Source: Paracoccus sp. (in: a-proteobacteria) (GTDB lineage Bacteria > Pseudomonadota > Alphaproteobacteria > Rhodobacterales > Rhodobacteraceae). From it: DNA of 38,297 nucleotides. The stretch spans positions 1 to 38,297 of the forward strand of contig NZ_JAUVVF010000035.1 in the NCBI RefSeq assembly GCF_030604785.1, written 5' to 3'. This document shows positions 23,972 to 31,689 of the stretch, in pieces. Below the pieces are notes generated by a model. The model searched no databases, was not told the DNA's origin, and was given only the letters and a program-made list of their open reading frames with translations. The position numbers and the translations under genes are program-made. Position 1 is the first letter of the stretch; each line of letters starts with the position of its first letter.

Positions 23972-24919
23972 CGCCCGGCGCTGCGCGGGGGGCGTGCGGG
24001 TCAGCCAGAAGCGCGTGGCATGGGCCCGAAGGGCGGGCCGGTCCTCGGGCGGCAGATGCGCGCCGATCCAGTCGGTCAGCCCCCAGACGAAGCTGTTGAA
24101 GGCCTGCGCCAGCGCGGGCCTGTCGCTCAGCGCGATCTCCTCGGCCAGGGCGTCCAGAACCGGGAACAGGCGCAGCCTTTCGGCGGTGTGGCGGTTCGTC
24201 AGGCGGTTGCCGTGATGGCGCACCACATGGACCACGCCGATCCGGTCGCTGGCGATGATCCGGTCGGCCAGCAGGAAGCTGCGCCAGTGCAGTTCGACAT
24301 CGTTATGCACCATCAGCGGCGTGCAGCCGATGCCCTTGCCGCGCAGAAAGGCGGTGCGGTAGATCTTGTTCCAGGGATAGTTCGCCGTCTGGACCAGAGC
24401 CGCCGCCTGATCCGCCCCGACCGCGTTCAGCGCGCCATGGGCCAGCCCCGCCTGCCGCCAGAGCCTGTCGTCAAAGGGTCTCTGCCCCCAGAGCCGCTCC
24501 TGATCGCCGCGCGTGTCATGGTGCTGGAAGATGCAGAAATCGAAGCTGCGCGCTGTCGGGTCCTGCGCCAAGTCCCGCGCCAGATGCGCCAGATCGGGCA
24601 TCACCATGTCGTCGGCATCCAGAAAGATGACATGCGGCGCCGTGACCAGCGTCAGGCCCAGATTGCGCGCCGCCCCTGCCCCCAGCGGCCTGGGCTGGCG
24701 CAGGAGGCGCAGCCAGCCGGGGGCCATCGCACGGGCCTCGGGGCCTGCGGCGGCCAGCAGGTCCGCGCCGTGCAGGGGCGGGCTGGAGGCGTCGTCGATC
24801 ACGATCACCTCGACGACCGGGCCAAGCCGGGCGAGCGCCGCGAGCAGCGGGGCCAGCGTCCCGGCATCGTTGTGGCAGGGGATCACCACCGACAGGGCAA
24901 GGCTGGCCGGCGCGGTCAT
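23924..24919 (-). CDS. Glycosyltransferase family 2 protein
   Basis: The 331-residue GT-A fold enzyme has the N-terminal LSVVIPCHNDAGTLAPLL, the VIVIDDASS nucleotide-binding motif, GAGAARNLGL and the metal-binding FLDADDMVMPD (DxD). Later residues such as PWNKIYRTAFLR and HNDVELHWRSFL are typical of GT2 enzymes of surface polysaccharides. Acceptor and sugar are unknown. The frame opens 75 bases earlier, but the ATG at 24919 overlaps the stop of the upstream gene (ATGA) and starts right before the GT2 fold, so it is chosen. The 3' end overlaps the convergent GT10 gene. Confidence 0.9.
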   Translation of the reverse strand: MTAPASLALSVVIPCHNDAGTLAPLLAALARLGPVVEVIVIDDASSPPLHGADLLAAAGPEARAMAPGWLRLLRQPRPLGAGAARNLGLTLVTAPHVIFLDADDMVMPDLAHLARDLAQDPTARSFDFCIFQHHDTRGDQERLWGQRPFDDRLWRQAGLAHGALNAVGADQAAALVQTANYPWNKIYRTAFLRGKGIGCTPLMVHNDVELHWRSFLLADRIIASDRIGVVHVVRHHGNRLTNRHTAERLRLFPVLDALAEEIALSDRPALAQAFNSFVWGLTDWIGAHLPPEDRPALRAHATRFWLTRTPPAQRRALRADRGALLDRLGIG

Positions 24920-25431
24920 GCCGACAGGATCGCCAGATCGTGCAGGTGCAGGTCGAGCGGCCGGCAGGGCAGGAACAGGACCAGTTCGCGCCACGGCGCC
25001 TGCACGGGCAGGGCGTTCTGGCTGGGCAGGTGGATCAGGTCGTGATGCGTCGCGGCCTCGTCATGGGCCAGCCAGTGGCGCGGCATGAAATGGTCGCGAA
25101 AGCCGCCTTCGGGCAGGCCCGAGCGCAGGCAGGCGCGGATCAGCACCTCGTCGGGGGCGACGGCGCGGGCGGCAAGGCCCAGAAAGCGCAGCCCCGCAAG
25201 GTCGGGCAGATCCAGCGCCAGATGTAGCCCCAGCCACGCCCCTGCCGCACGGGGCCGCAAGGCCAGTTCCAGCACCCGCCCCGAAGGCGAGCGCCATTCG
25301 CCCCCGAGCTGCAGGGCGGGGTCGGCGTGAAGGGTCAGACCATCGCAAAGGGGCGTTCGATTACCCATGATCGCGCCATGCGATAGCAGCTCGCGAAAGG
25401 CGCTGAAGGCTGCGGGATGGGCAAGGTTCAT
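24916..25431 (-). CDS. Uncharacterised protein coupled to the GT2 gene
   Basis: I do not recognise the family. The 171-residue protein lacks a signal peptide and membrane segments. It is rich in alternating hydrophobic/polar residues suggesting beta strands (LELALRPRAAGAWLGLHLAL; WRELVLFLPCRPLDLHLHDL), which could form a jelly-roll or sugar-binding domain. A central GGFRDHFMPRHWLAHDEA and HHDLIHLPSQN segment is His/Asp-rich. Its stop overlaps the GT2 start by ATGA, so the two are translationally coupled and probably act together. The start could instead be the internal Met22. Confidence 0.65.
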   Translation of the reverse strand: MNLAHPAAFSAFRELLSHGAIMGNRTPLCDGLTLHADPALQLGGEWRSPSGRVLELALRPRAAGAWLGLHLALDLPDLAGLRFLGLAARAVAPDEVLIRACLRSGLPEGGFRDHFMPRHWLAHDEAATHHDLIHLPSQNALPVQAPWRELVLFLPCRPLDLHLHDLAILSA

Positions 25432-25563
25432 GCGGGCTTCCCTTGGATGGCAGGCTGCGGGGCGCTCGCCGTTCCTTGTCGAGACCGGGCGCTCTGCTGC
25501 CTCTTAGGCGGGGTTGCGCGGCGGGGGCAAGAGTGCACGCTATCAGGGGGCGCTGAAACGCAA

Positions 25564-25591
25564 GACGCGGCAGAGGGGCCTCTGCCGCGTC
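25564..25591 (-). terminator. Intrinsic-type terminator downstream of pckA
   Basis: A perfect 13-bp inverted repeat (GACGCGGCAGAGG / CCTCTGCCGCGTC, two central G) lies 20 bases after the pckA stop. On the minus strand TTGCGTTTCAG follows. It separates pckA from the unknown-GT2 pair on the same strand. Confidence 0.7.
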
Positions 25592-25611
25592 GGTTCGTGG
25601 GGCGGGTGGCC

Positions 25612-27207
25612 TCAGCCGATGGCTGCGGCGCGGACCTCGTCGTCGATCGCGTCCAGGTATTGCGCGAAATTGTCGCAGAACATCTGCACCAGCTTCTTGG
25701 CCTGCGCGTCATAGGCGGCCGGATCGGCCCAGGTCTGGCGCGGGTCGAGCAGCCGGTCCTCGACGCCCGGGACGCTGACGGGAACCTCGAAGCCGAAATT
25801 CGGATCCTTGCGGAACTGAACGCCGTTCAGGCTGCCGTCCAGCGCCGCCGCCAGCAGGGCGCGCGTCGCAGCGATCGGCATGCGCTTGCCGGTGCCGAAG
25901 GCGCCGCCGGTCCAGCCGGTGTTCACGAGCCAGCAGGACGCGCCGTGCTGGGCGATCTTCTGTTGCAGGAGCTTGCCGTAGACCTCGGGGCGGCGGGGCA
26001 TGAAGGGCGCGCCGAAGCAGGTCGAGAAGGTCGGGATCGGCTCGGTCACGCCGACCTCGGTGCCCGGCGTCTTGGAGGTGAAGCCCGACAGGAAGTGGTA
26101 CATCGCCTGCGCCGGGGTCAGCCGCGCGATGGGCGGCAGGACGCCGTAAGCGTCGCAGGTCAGCATGATGACGTTCTTCGGATGCCCGCCGAGGCTGGTC
26201 GCGGAGGCGTTCGAGATCGCGTCCAGCGGGTAGGCGCAGCGCATGTTGTCGGTGATCGAGTTGTCCTCGAAATCCAGCTCGAGCGTGTCGGCGTCGAAGA
26301 CCATGTTCTCGATCACGGTGCCGAAGCGCGAGGTCGTGGCGTAGATCTCGGGCTCGGCCTTGGGCGAGAGGTTGATCGTCTTAGCGTAGCAGCCGCCCTC
26401 GAAGTTGAAGATGCCCTTGTCGGACCAGCCATGCTCGTCATCGCCGATCAGCACGCGCGAGGGATCGGCCGAGAGCGTCGTCTTGCCGGTGCCCGAAAGG
26501 CCGAAGAAGACGGCCGCGTCGTCGGGGTCGCCCGGCGCGTGGTTTGCGCTGCAATGCATCGGCATGATGCCCTTTTCGGGCAGCAGGTAGTTCAGCAGGG
26601 TGAAGACCGACTTCTTGTTCTCGCCGGCATAGGCGGTGTTGGCGATCAGGATCAGCTTCTTGTCGAAGTTCAGCGCGATCACGGTTTCCGAGCGGCAGCC
26701 GTGGCGGGCCGGATCGGCCTTGAAGCCGGGGCAGTTGATGATCGTGAAATCGGGCGTGAAGGTCGCCAGTTCCGAGGCTTCGGGGCGGCGCAGCAGGTGC
26801 CGGATGAACAGGCCGTGCCAGGCCAGTTCGGTCACGACGCGCACGTCCAGGCGGTTTTCGGCATCGGCGCCGCCGAAGAGGTCCTGCACGAAATAGTCGC
26901 GGCCCTTCATGTGGGCCAGCATGTCGGCATGCAGCAGGTCGAACGCCTCGGGGGACATCGGCTTGTTGTTGTCCCACCAGATGGTGTTTTCCACGGAGGG
27001 CGTGCGGACGACGAACTTGTCCTTGGGCGAACGGCCCGTATGGCTGCCCGTCGAGACGAGGAAGGCGCCGCCGAGGCCCAGACGACCCTCGCCGCGCGAG
27101 ACGGCCTCGGTGATCAGGGCGGGTTCCAGCAGGTTGTAATAGACCTGGCCCAGCCCCTCGATGCCTTGATCCTCAAGCCGGCAATTGGGGTTCACGCGCG
27201 TCGTCAT
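25612..27207 (-). CDS. pckA: Phosphoenolpyruvate carboxykinase (ATP)
   Basis: PckA converts oxaloacetate and ATP to phosphoenolpyruvate in gluconeogenesis. The 531-residue protein has the substrate-binding [16 protein letters not shown] near the N-terminus, the kinase P-loop GLSGTGKT with Lys242, the metal-binding IGDDEHGW, and the C-terminal [17 protein letters not shown]. Length and motifs are those of the ATP-type enzyme. The ATG at 27207 starts the conserved N-terminus; the frame upstream is not conserved in character. It faces hprK, and the gap contains LacI-type operator-like sequences overlapping and upstream of its predicted -35. Confidence 0.95.
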   Translation of the reverse strand: MTTRVNPNCRLEDQGIEGLGQVYYNLLEPALITEAVSRGEGRLGLGGAFLVSTGSHTGRSPKDKFVVRTPSVENTIWWDNNKPMSPEAFDLLHADMLAHMKGRDYFVQDLFGGADAENRLDVRVVTELAWHGLFIRHLLRRPEASELATFTPDFTIINCPGFKADPARHGCRSETVIALNFDKKLILIANTAYAGENKKSVFTLLNYLLPEKGIMPMHCSANHAPGDPDDAAVFFGLSGTGKTTLSADPSRVLIGDDEHGWSDKGIFNFEGGCYAKTINLSPKAEPEIYATTSRFGTVIENMVFDADTLELDFEDNSITDNMRCAYPLDAISNASATSLGGHPKNVIMLTCDAYGVLPPIARLTPAQAMYHFLSGFTSKTPGTEVGVTEPIPTFSTCFGAPFMPRRPEVYGKLLQQKIAQHGASCWLVNTGWTGGAFGTGKRMPIAATRALLAAALDGSLNGVQFRKDPNFGFEVPVSVPGVEDRLLDPRQTWADPAAYDAQAKKLVQMFCDNFAQYLDAIDDEVRAAAIG

Positions 27208-27265
27208 GTTCTCGGGGCTCCGTGGCTGTGAATTGGACCGCGACGTTTCGCGGTGCCGCAAGGCG

Positions 27266-27296
27266 GCTATAACACGGGGCGAAATCGAGGAAACAA
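27266..27296 (-). promoter_or_regulatory. Predicted pckA promoter
   Basis: On the minus strand TTGTTT (27296-27291) and TATAGC (27271-27266) are 19 bases apart, or TTATAG with 18. This would put +1 about 50 bases before the pckA ATG. The first LacI-like operator abuts the -35 and the others lie further upstream, a position suited to activation. Confidence 0.4.
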
Positions 27297-27341
27297 GTCA
27301 GCGCAAACGGTTAGCGCCAACATCGAATGTTATCGCAAACG
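27296..27341. promoter_or_regulatory. Three LacI-family-like operators between pckA and hprK
   Basis: Against the palindrome TGTTAGCGCTAACA, which I recall as the motif of the alphaproteobacterial carbon regulator CceR, three 14-base sites occur. They are AGTCAGCGCAAACG (27296-27309; 10 matches), GGTTAGCGCCAACA (27309-27322; 12) and TGTTATCGCAAACG (27328-27341; 11). The region is AT-richer than its surroundings. The sites are seen directly; the regulator is inferred, and no lacI-family gene is in the window. Confidence 0.5.
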
Positions 27342-27412
27342 GAAAGAAATCTGGCGGAAATTCGCGCGGAATTAACCAATCACGGGGCAGGTTGGAAAGG
27401 GAGGTGATTCGC

Positions 27413-27823
27413 ATGGTCCAGCTTCACGCAAGCACTGTCGCGCTGAACGGCCGGGGGCTGATCATCCTGGGCCCTTCGGGTTCGGGCAAGTCCAGCCTGG
27501 CGCTGGACCTGATGGCGGCGGGGGCGGTTCTGGTGGCCGATGACCGCACCGATCTGCGCGTCGAAGAGGGGCGGCTGGTGGCCTCGGCGCCTGCAGGCGT
27601 GGCTGGCCGGATCGAGGCGCGGGGCGTCGGCATCCTGGGCGCCGAAACCGCGCCGGCTGCGCTGGTGATGGCCTGCGATCTGGGCGCGGCCGAGGATATG
27701 CGCCTGCCGCCATGGAGGCATGCGGAATGGCTGGGGGTGCGGCTGCCTCTTGTGTTGGGGCCGTATCGGCCGCATCTTTATGCTGCGCTGCGGCAGATGC
27801 TGCTGGCAGGGCGGCTGGAATAA
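27413..27823 (+). CDS. hprK: HPr kinase/phosphorylase, short alphaproteobacterial form
   Basis: HprK phosphorylates and dephosphorylates HPr on its regulatory serine. The 136-residue protein is only the catalytic C-terminal domain: P-loop GPSGSGKS at 20-27 and LVADD with the Walker B acids, while the N-terminal domain of Firmicutes HprK and the extended HPr-contact region are absent. This short form is usual in alphaproteobacteria. The frame opens 228 bases upstream, but a strong ribosome site (GGGAGGTG) and the conserved LHASTVALNGRG start support 27413. It heads the operon hprK-rapZ-EIIA-ptsH-tetR. Confidence 0.9.
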   Translation: MVQLHASTVALNGRGLIILGPSGSGKSSLALDLMAAGAVLVADDRTDLRVEEGRLVASAPAGVAGRIEARGVGILGAETAPAALVMACDLGAAEDMRLPPWRHAEWLGVRLPLVLGPYRPHLYAALRQMLLAGRLE

Positions 27824-27850
27824 GGGGCGCTGCTCGCGAAGGGGTATGCC

Positions 27851-28801
27851 ATGACAGACGCCACAGAGACCGAGACCGGGACACAGAGGCTGGTTCTGGT
27901 GACGGGACCGTCCGGGGCCGGGCGGTCCACCGCGATCAACGTGCTGGAGGATCTGGGCTTCGAGGCGATCGACAATCTGCCGCTGTCGCTGATCCCGCGG
28001 CTGCTGGACGGTCCGGCGCGGCCGACGCCGCTTGCGCTGGGGCTGGATGTGCGCAACCGCGATTTTTCGGCTTCGAACGTGATCGAGCTGATCGACCGGC
28101 TGACCCGCGCGCCGGGTTTCCTGCCCGAGGTCCTGTATCTGGATTGCGACGCCGACGTGCTGGTGCGCCGCTACAACGAGACGCGCCGCCGCCATCCCCT
28201 GTCGCCCGACCGCGCCCCCCTTGCGGGCGTCATGGCCGAGATCGACCTGCTGGCGCCGATCCGGGCGCGGGCCGATGTGCTGGTCGAAACCAGCGACCTG
28301 TCGCCCCATGACCTGCGCGCCGAACTGGGGCGCTGGTTCGACATGCGGGCGGTCTCGCGGCTCAGCGTGTCGCTGCATTCGTTCAGCTACAAGCGTGGCG
28401 TGCCGCGCGGTCTGGACCTGATGTTCGATTGCCGCTTCCTGTCCAACCCGCACTGGCAGGCCGATCTGCGGCCGCTGACCGGGCTGGACCCGCGCGTTCA
28501 GGCCCATGTCGAGGCCGATCCCCGATTCGCGGAATTCTTCGAGCGGACGCGCGATCTGGTGCGCTTCTTGCTTCCCGCCCATATGGAAGAGGGCAAATCG
28601 CATCTTTCCGTGGGCTTCGGATGTACCGGCGGGCAACACCGTTCCGTCACTTTGGTTGAAAAGATGGCCGTTTCGCTTGCAGAGGCGGGGTGGCCGGTGT
28701 CAATAAGGCACAGGGAACTTGAGCGGCGGATCAACGCTGTGCCCCTTGAAGGCGATGCGGCGCCCAACGCCGAGGCAGGACCGGACAAGAGGCGGGCATG
28801 A
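27851..28801 (+). CDS. rapZ: RapZ/YvcJ family nucleotide-binding protein
   Basis: RapZ proteins bind nucleotides and RNA; in E. coli RapZ controls GlmZ sRNA decay and glucosamine-6-phosphate synthesis, while in alphaproteobacteria the role is unsettled. The 316-residue protein has a Walker A-like GPSGAGRS at 19-26 (Arg25 where Lys is usual), the EAIDNLP motif, and the C-terminal RNA-binding domain with [14 protein letters not shown] and [12 protein letters not shown]. It lies between hprK and EIIA, so a link to PTS phosphorylation is likely. AAGGGG precedes the ATG. Confidence 0.93.
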   Translation: MTDATETETGTQRLVLVTGPSGAGRSTAINVLEDLGFEAIDNLPLSLIPRLLDGPARPTPLALGLDVRNRDFSASNVIELIDRLTRAPGFLPEVLYLDCDADVLVRRYNETRRRHPLSPDRAPLAGVMAEIDLLAPIRARADVLVETSDLSPHDLRAELGRWFDMRAVSRLSVSLHSFSYKRGVPRGLDLMFDCRFLSNPHWQADLRPLTGLDPRVQAHVEADPRFAEFFERTRDLVRFLLPAHMEEGKSHLSVGFGCTGGQHRSVTLVEKMAVSLAEAGWPVSIRHRELERRINAVPLEGDAAPNAEAGPDKRRA

Positions 28802-28832
28802 CGATGCCGCATGCAGGACGTGGTGGAACGCG

Positions 28833-29255
28833 TTGATTGGAATTGTGATCGTAGCGCATGGTGGGCTGGCCCGGGAATATCTCTCGGCGGTCGAGCATGT
28901 CGTCGGACCTCAGGCCGGGATAGCCGCCGTCGCGATCGAGGATGATCACGACCGGGCCGCCAAGACGGCCGAGATCAAGGCCGCCGCGAATTCGGTCGAT
29001 CAGGGCGAGGGCGTCGTCGTGGTGACCGACCTGTTCGGCGGCTCGCCCTCGAACCTGTCGCTGCCGGCATGCGCGGTGCAGGACCGCGCGATCCTTTACG
29101 GCGCGAACCTGCCGATGCTGGTCAAGCTGGCCAAGTCGCGCCACCTGCCGGTCTCGGAGGCGGTAGCCTTCGCCAAGGAGGCCGGGCGGAAATACATCAA
29201 TTCCTACAATGTCCCCCCCGAGGCGGGTTCCGACCTGGGGCGGCTGGCGCGATGA
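28833..29255 (+). CDS. PTS EIIA component, mannose/fructose-sorbose family
   Basis: The 140-residue cytosolic phosphocarrier domain has the phosphorylatable His9 in IVIVAHGG, followed by VVTDLFGGSPSNLS, the family's second signature. No EIIB, EIIC or EIID genes are present, so it probably signals rather than transports sugar. I choose a TTG start (28833), since it begins exactly at the conserved M/L-I-G-I-V-I-V-A-H-G; the only nearby ATG codons are out of frame. The stop overlaps ptsH by ATGA. Confidence 0.88.
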   Translation: MIGIVIVAHGGLAREYLSAVEHVVGPQAGIAAVAIEDDHDRAAKTAEIKAAANSVDQGEGVVVVTDLFGGSPSNLSLPACAVQDRAILYGANLPMLVKLAKSRHLPVSEAVAFAKEAGRKYINSYNVPPEAGSDLGRLAR

Positions 29256-29530
29256 GCGATGCGATCACGCGCGAACTGACCATCATCAACGTCAAGGGGC
29301 TGCATGCCCGCGCCAGCGCCAAGTTCGTCGATCTGGTCGAACGCCATGACGCGCAGGCTCTGGTCTCGAAGGACGGGATCGAGGTTTCGGGCGATTCCAT
29401 CATGGGTCTGCTGATGCTGACCGCGCCGCGCGGCAGCAGCATCACGGTCACGACAAGCGGACCCGAGGCCGCCGCGCTGGCCGATGCGCTGGAGGCGCTG
29501 GTGGGGGACTATTTCGGCGAAGGCATGTAG
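29252..29530 (+). CDS. ptsH: Phosphocarrier protein HPr
   Basis: HPr is a 92-residue small phosphocarrier. It shows the EI-dependent phosphorylation site His18 in KGLHARASAKFV and the regulatory Ser49 in GDSIMGLLML, which is the HprK target. Presence of both sites and of hprK in the same operon supports seryl control. The ATG overlaps the EIIA stop (ATGA), and its TAG stop overlaps the GTG start of the TetR gene by one base. Enzyme I is not in the window. Confidence 0.94.
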   Translation: MSDAITRELTIINVKGLHARASAKFVDLVERHDAQALVSKDGIEVSGDSIMGLLMLTAPRGSSITVTTSGPEAAALADALEALVGDYFGEGM

Positions 29531-30144
29531 TGGCCGAACGCCGGTCCTATCATCACGGGAACCTGCGCCAGGCGCTGGTCGAGGCCACTGCCGCACTGAT
29601 CGAGGAGCAGGGCCCGCAGGCCTTTACCCTGACCGAGGCTGCGCGCCGTGCGGGCGTGTCCGCAGCAGCACCCTATCGCCATTTCAAGGGCCGCGAGGAC
29701 CTGCTGGAAGAGGTCGCGCGGCAGGGTTTCGTCGAATTCGCGGGCCGGCTGGAGGCCGCGTTTGATGGCGGCCGGCCGCGCGCGCTGACCGCCTTCCTGC
29801 GGATGGGGCAGGCCTATCTGGATTTTGCCCGCGACCGACCGGGCTATTACATGGCGATGTTCGAATCCGGCCTGTCCATCGCGGGCAATGCCGATCTGGC
29901 AGCCGCGTCCGAACGCGCGCAGCGCGTGCTGGTCGAGGGGGCCGAGGCCCTGGCCGAACGCCTGCCCGAGGATCGCCGCCCCCCCGCCCGGATGGTGGCC
30001 AACCACATCTGGGCCCTGAGCCACGGCGTCGTCGAGCTGTTCGGCCGCGGCAGGCCGGGCAGCCGCAGTCCGGTTTCCCCCTCCGAGATGCTGGAAAGCG
30101 GTGCCATCGTCTATCTGCGCGGGCTGGGCCTGATCCCCGAGTGA
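29530..30144 (+). CDS. TetR/AcrR family transcriptional regulator
   Basis: The 204-residue repressor has an N-terminal helix-turn-helix (ERRSYHHGNLRQALVEA, then FTLTEAARRAGVSAAAPYRHF) and a C-terminal ligand domain with the WHG-type segment (HIWALSHGVVELFG). A GTG start overlaps the ptsH stop (TAGTG), tying its translation to the PTS genes. The ligand is unknown. A 25-bp imperfect palindrome lies 47 bases beyond its stop, in front of the DUF2852 gene, and is a candidate operator. Confidence 0.9.
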   Translation: MAERRSYHHGNLRQALVEATAALIEEQGPQAFTLTEAARRAGVSAAAPYRHFKGREDLLEEVARQGFVEFAGRLEAAFDGGRPRALTAFLRMGQAYLDFARDRPGYYMAMFESGLSIAGNADLAAASERAQRVLVEGAEALAERLPEDRRPPARMVANHIWALSHGVVELFGRGRPGSRSPVSPSEMLESGAIVYLRGLGLIPE

Positions 30145-30190
30145 TTTTTCGCCACGATCCTCTTGACGCGGGGCATGGAGCCTTCCATCT

Positions 30191-30215
30191 ATGTAAATGT
30201 GATTAACATTAACAT
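30191..30215. promoter_or_regulatory. 25-bp AT-rich imperfect palindrome, candidate TetR operator
   Basis: The left arm ATGTAAATGTGA and the right arm TAACATTAACAT flank one central T; ten of twelve positions are complementary. The AT content stands out in this GC-rich DNA. It ends one base before the ribosome site of the DUF2852 gene and lies downstream of a TTGACG (30163-30168), so a bound protein would block the start region. Long palindromes of this size are typical of TetR-family operators. Confidence 0.5.
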
Positions 30216-30227
30216 CGGAGACGAGAG

Positions 30228-30629
30228 ATGAGCATGGGCACGCAAGCGCTGCCTCCGGTTCCCGCCGGGACGCGCTTTTCTGACTTTCTTCTGCGGGGCC
30301 GGGACTGGCTGGACGGGCATGGCCGCAAGGCCTGGATCGCCGCCATGATCCTGGGTTTCATCGCCTTCTGGCCAATCGGCCTGGCATTCCTGTTCTACAT
30401 GATCTGGAGCAATCGCATGTTCGGATGCAGCAAGCGCAGCCACGCGCCCCGCTATCACGCCCCCGCCACCGGCAATTCGGCCTTTGACGCCTATCGCGAA
30501 CAGACGCTGAAGCGGCTGGAGGACGAGCATCGCGAATTCATGGATTTCCTGGAAAAACTGCGCGAGGCCAAGGACAAGGCCGAGTTCGACCAGTTCATGG
30601 AAAAGCGCGACGCCAAGGCGGATGCCTGA
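30228..30629 (+). CDS. DUF2852 protein
   Basis: The 133-residue protein of unknown function is recognised as DUF2852. It has one membrane segment near residues 36-58 (WIAAMILGFIAFWPIGLAFL followed by FYMIW), the short conserved SNRMFGC and a C-terminal charged coiled coil (FDAYREQTLKRLEDEHREFM, then DFLEKLREAKDKAEFDQFM). A good ribosome site (GGAGACGAGAG) precedes the ATG. It follows the TetR gene after 83 bases that contain a palindrome, so it may be that regulator's target. It is convergent with the hydroxyacyl-CoA dehydrogenase gene. Confidence 0.85.
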   Translation: MSMGTQALPPVPAGTRFSDFLLRGRDWLDGHGRKAWIAAMILGFIAFWPIGLAFLFYMIWSNRMFGCSKRSHAPRYHAPATGNSAFDAYREQTLKRLEDEHREFMDFLEKLREAKDKAEFDQFMEKRDAKADA

Positions 30630-30637
30630 TCACGGAG

Positions 30638-30661
30638 GCGGGGCCGGATGACCGGCCCCGC
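30638..30661. terminator. Bidirectional hairpin between DUF2852 and hbd
   Basis: A perfect 10-bp stem (GCGGGGCCGG / CCGGCCCCGC) with loop ATGA fills the short gap between two convergent genes. No T-tract on either side; terminator function is inferred from location. Confidence 0.6.
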
Positions 30662-30673
30662 GTCGACCGGCGC

Positions 30674-31549
30674 TCAGCGCGTCGGCACGGGGGTCTCGCC
30701 CCGGTAATCGTAGAAGCCGCGGCCGGTCTTGCGACCCAGCCAGCCGGCCTCGACATATTTCGTCAGCAGCGGGCAGGGGCGGTATTTGGTGTCGGCCAGA
30801 CCGTCATGCAGGACGTTCATGATGGCAAGGCAGGTATCCAGGCCGATGAAATCCGCCAGTTCCAGCGGCCCCATCGGATGATTGGTGCCCAGCTTCATCG
30901 CAAGGTCGATGGACTGGACCGAGCCGACCCCTTCGTAAAGCGTGTAGACCGCCTCGTTGATCATCGGCATCAGGATGCGGTTCACGATGAAGGCGGGGAA
31001 ATCCTCGGCCGTGGCGGGGGTCTTGCCCAGGCGTTCGACGACCTCCAGCAGGGTCTGATAGGTCGCGTCGTCCGTGGCGATGCCGCGGATCAGTTCGACC
31101 AGCTGCATGACCGGAACCGGGTTCATGAAGTGAAAGCCCATGAATTTCTCGGGGCGGTCGGTGCGGCTGGCCAGGCGCGTGATCGAGATCGAGGACGTGT
31201 TCGAGGTCAGGATCGTCTCGGGCTTCAGATGCGGCAGAAGGTCGGCGAAGATCGCCTGTTTGACGGTCTCGCGTTCGGTCGCGGCCTCGATCACCAGATC
31301 CGAACGGCCCAGATCGGAAAGCTGCGTGGTGGTGCGGATGCGGGCCATCGCGGCGTCCTTGTCGGCGGCCGTGATCTTCTCGCGGCTGACCTGCCGGTCG
31401 AGATTGCGGTCGATCAGCGCCACGGCCTTGTCCAGCGCCTCGGCGCTGATATCGGTCAGCAGCACGTCATAGCCCGACTGGGCGAAGACATGGGCGATGC
31501 CGTTGCCCATCTGGCCTGCCCCGATCACCCCAACCGTCTGAATCGTCAT
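30674..31549 (-). CDS. hbd: 3-hydroxybutyryl-CoA dehydrogenase
   Basis: This is an NAD-dependent dehydrogenase of short-chain 3-hydroxyacyl-CoA. The 291-residue protein has the N-terminal Rossmann motif [19 protein letters not shown], the LVIEAATE segment, [13 protein letters not shown] SNTSSISIT, the catalytic His in [11 protein letters not shown], Glu in LVELI, and the C-terminal dimer domain ([29 protein letters not shown]). It stands downstream of etfBA, which accept electrons from acyl-CoA dehydrogenases, so a shared role in fatty-acid or butyrate metabolism is likely. The ATG at 31549 begins the conserved fold. Confidence 0.93.
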   Translation of the reverse strand: MTIQTVGVIGAGQMGNGIAHVFAQSGYDVLLTDISAEALDKAVALIDRNLDRQVSREKITAADKDAAMARIRTTTQLSDLGRSDLVIEAATERETVKQAIFADLLPHLKPETILTSNTSSISITRLASRTDRPEKFMGFHFMNPVPVMQLVELIRGIATDDATYQTLLEVVERLGKTPATAEDFPAFIVNRILMPMINEAVYTLYEGVGSVQSIDLAMKLGTNHPMGPLELADFIGLDTCLAIMNVLHDGLADTKYRPCPLLTKYVEAGWLGRKTGRGFYDYRGETPVPTR

Positions 31550-31612
31550 GGATGCCCCCCTTGCGGTCACGCGCAGACGATAGGGGGCGTGCTGCGCTGC
31601 CGCAACGCAAAA

Positions 31613-31648
31613 CCGCCCCCGTGACGCAAGGGTGCGTCGCGGGGGCGG
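31613..31648 (-). terminator. Intrinsic terminator of the etfBA operon
   Basis: The stem CCGCCCCCG / CGGGGGCGG (31613-31621 with 31640-31648) continues inside with GACGCA / TGCGTC around loop AGGG, giving about 16 pairs. On the minus strand it is followed immediately by TTTTGCGTT. This is the best intrinsic terminator in the window and separates etfA from hbd. Confidence 0.8.
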
Positions 31649-31689
31649 CGTTCCGGAGGGCGCCTGCGGCGCCGCCCGGCTGGAAGCGG

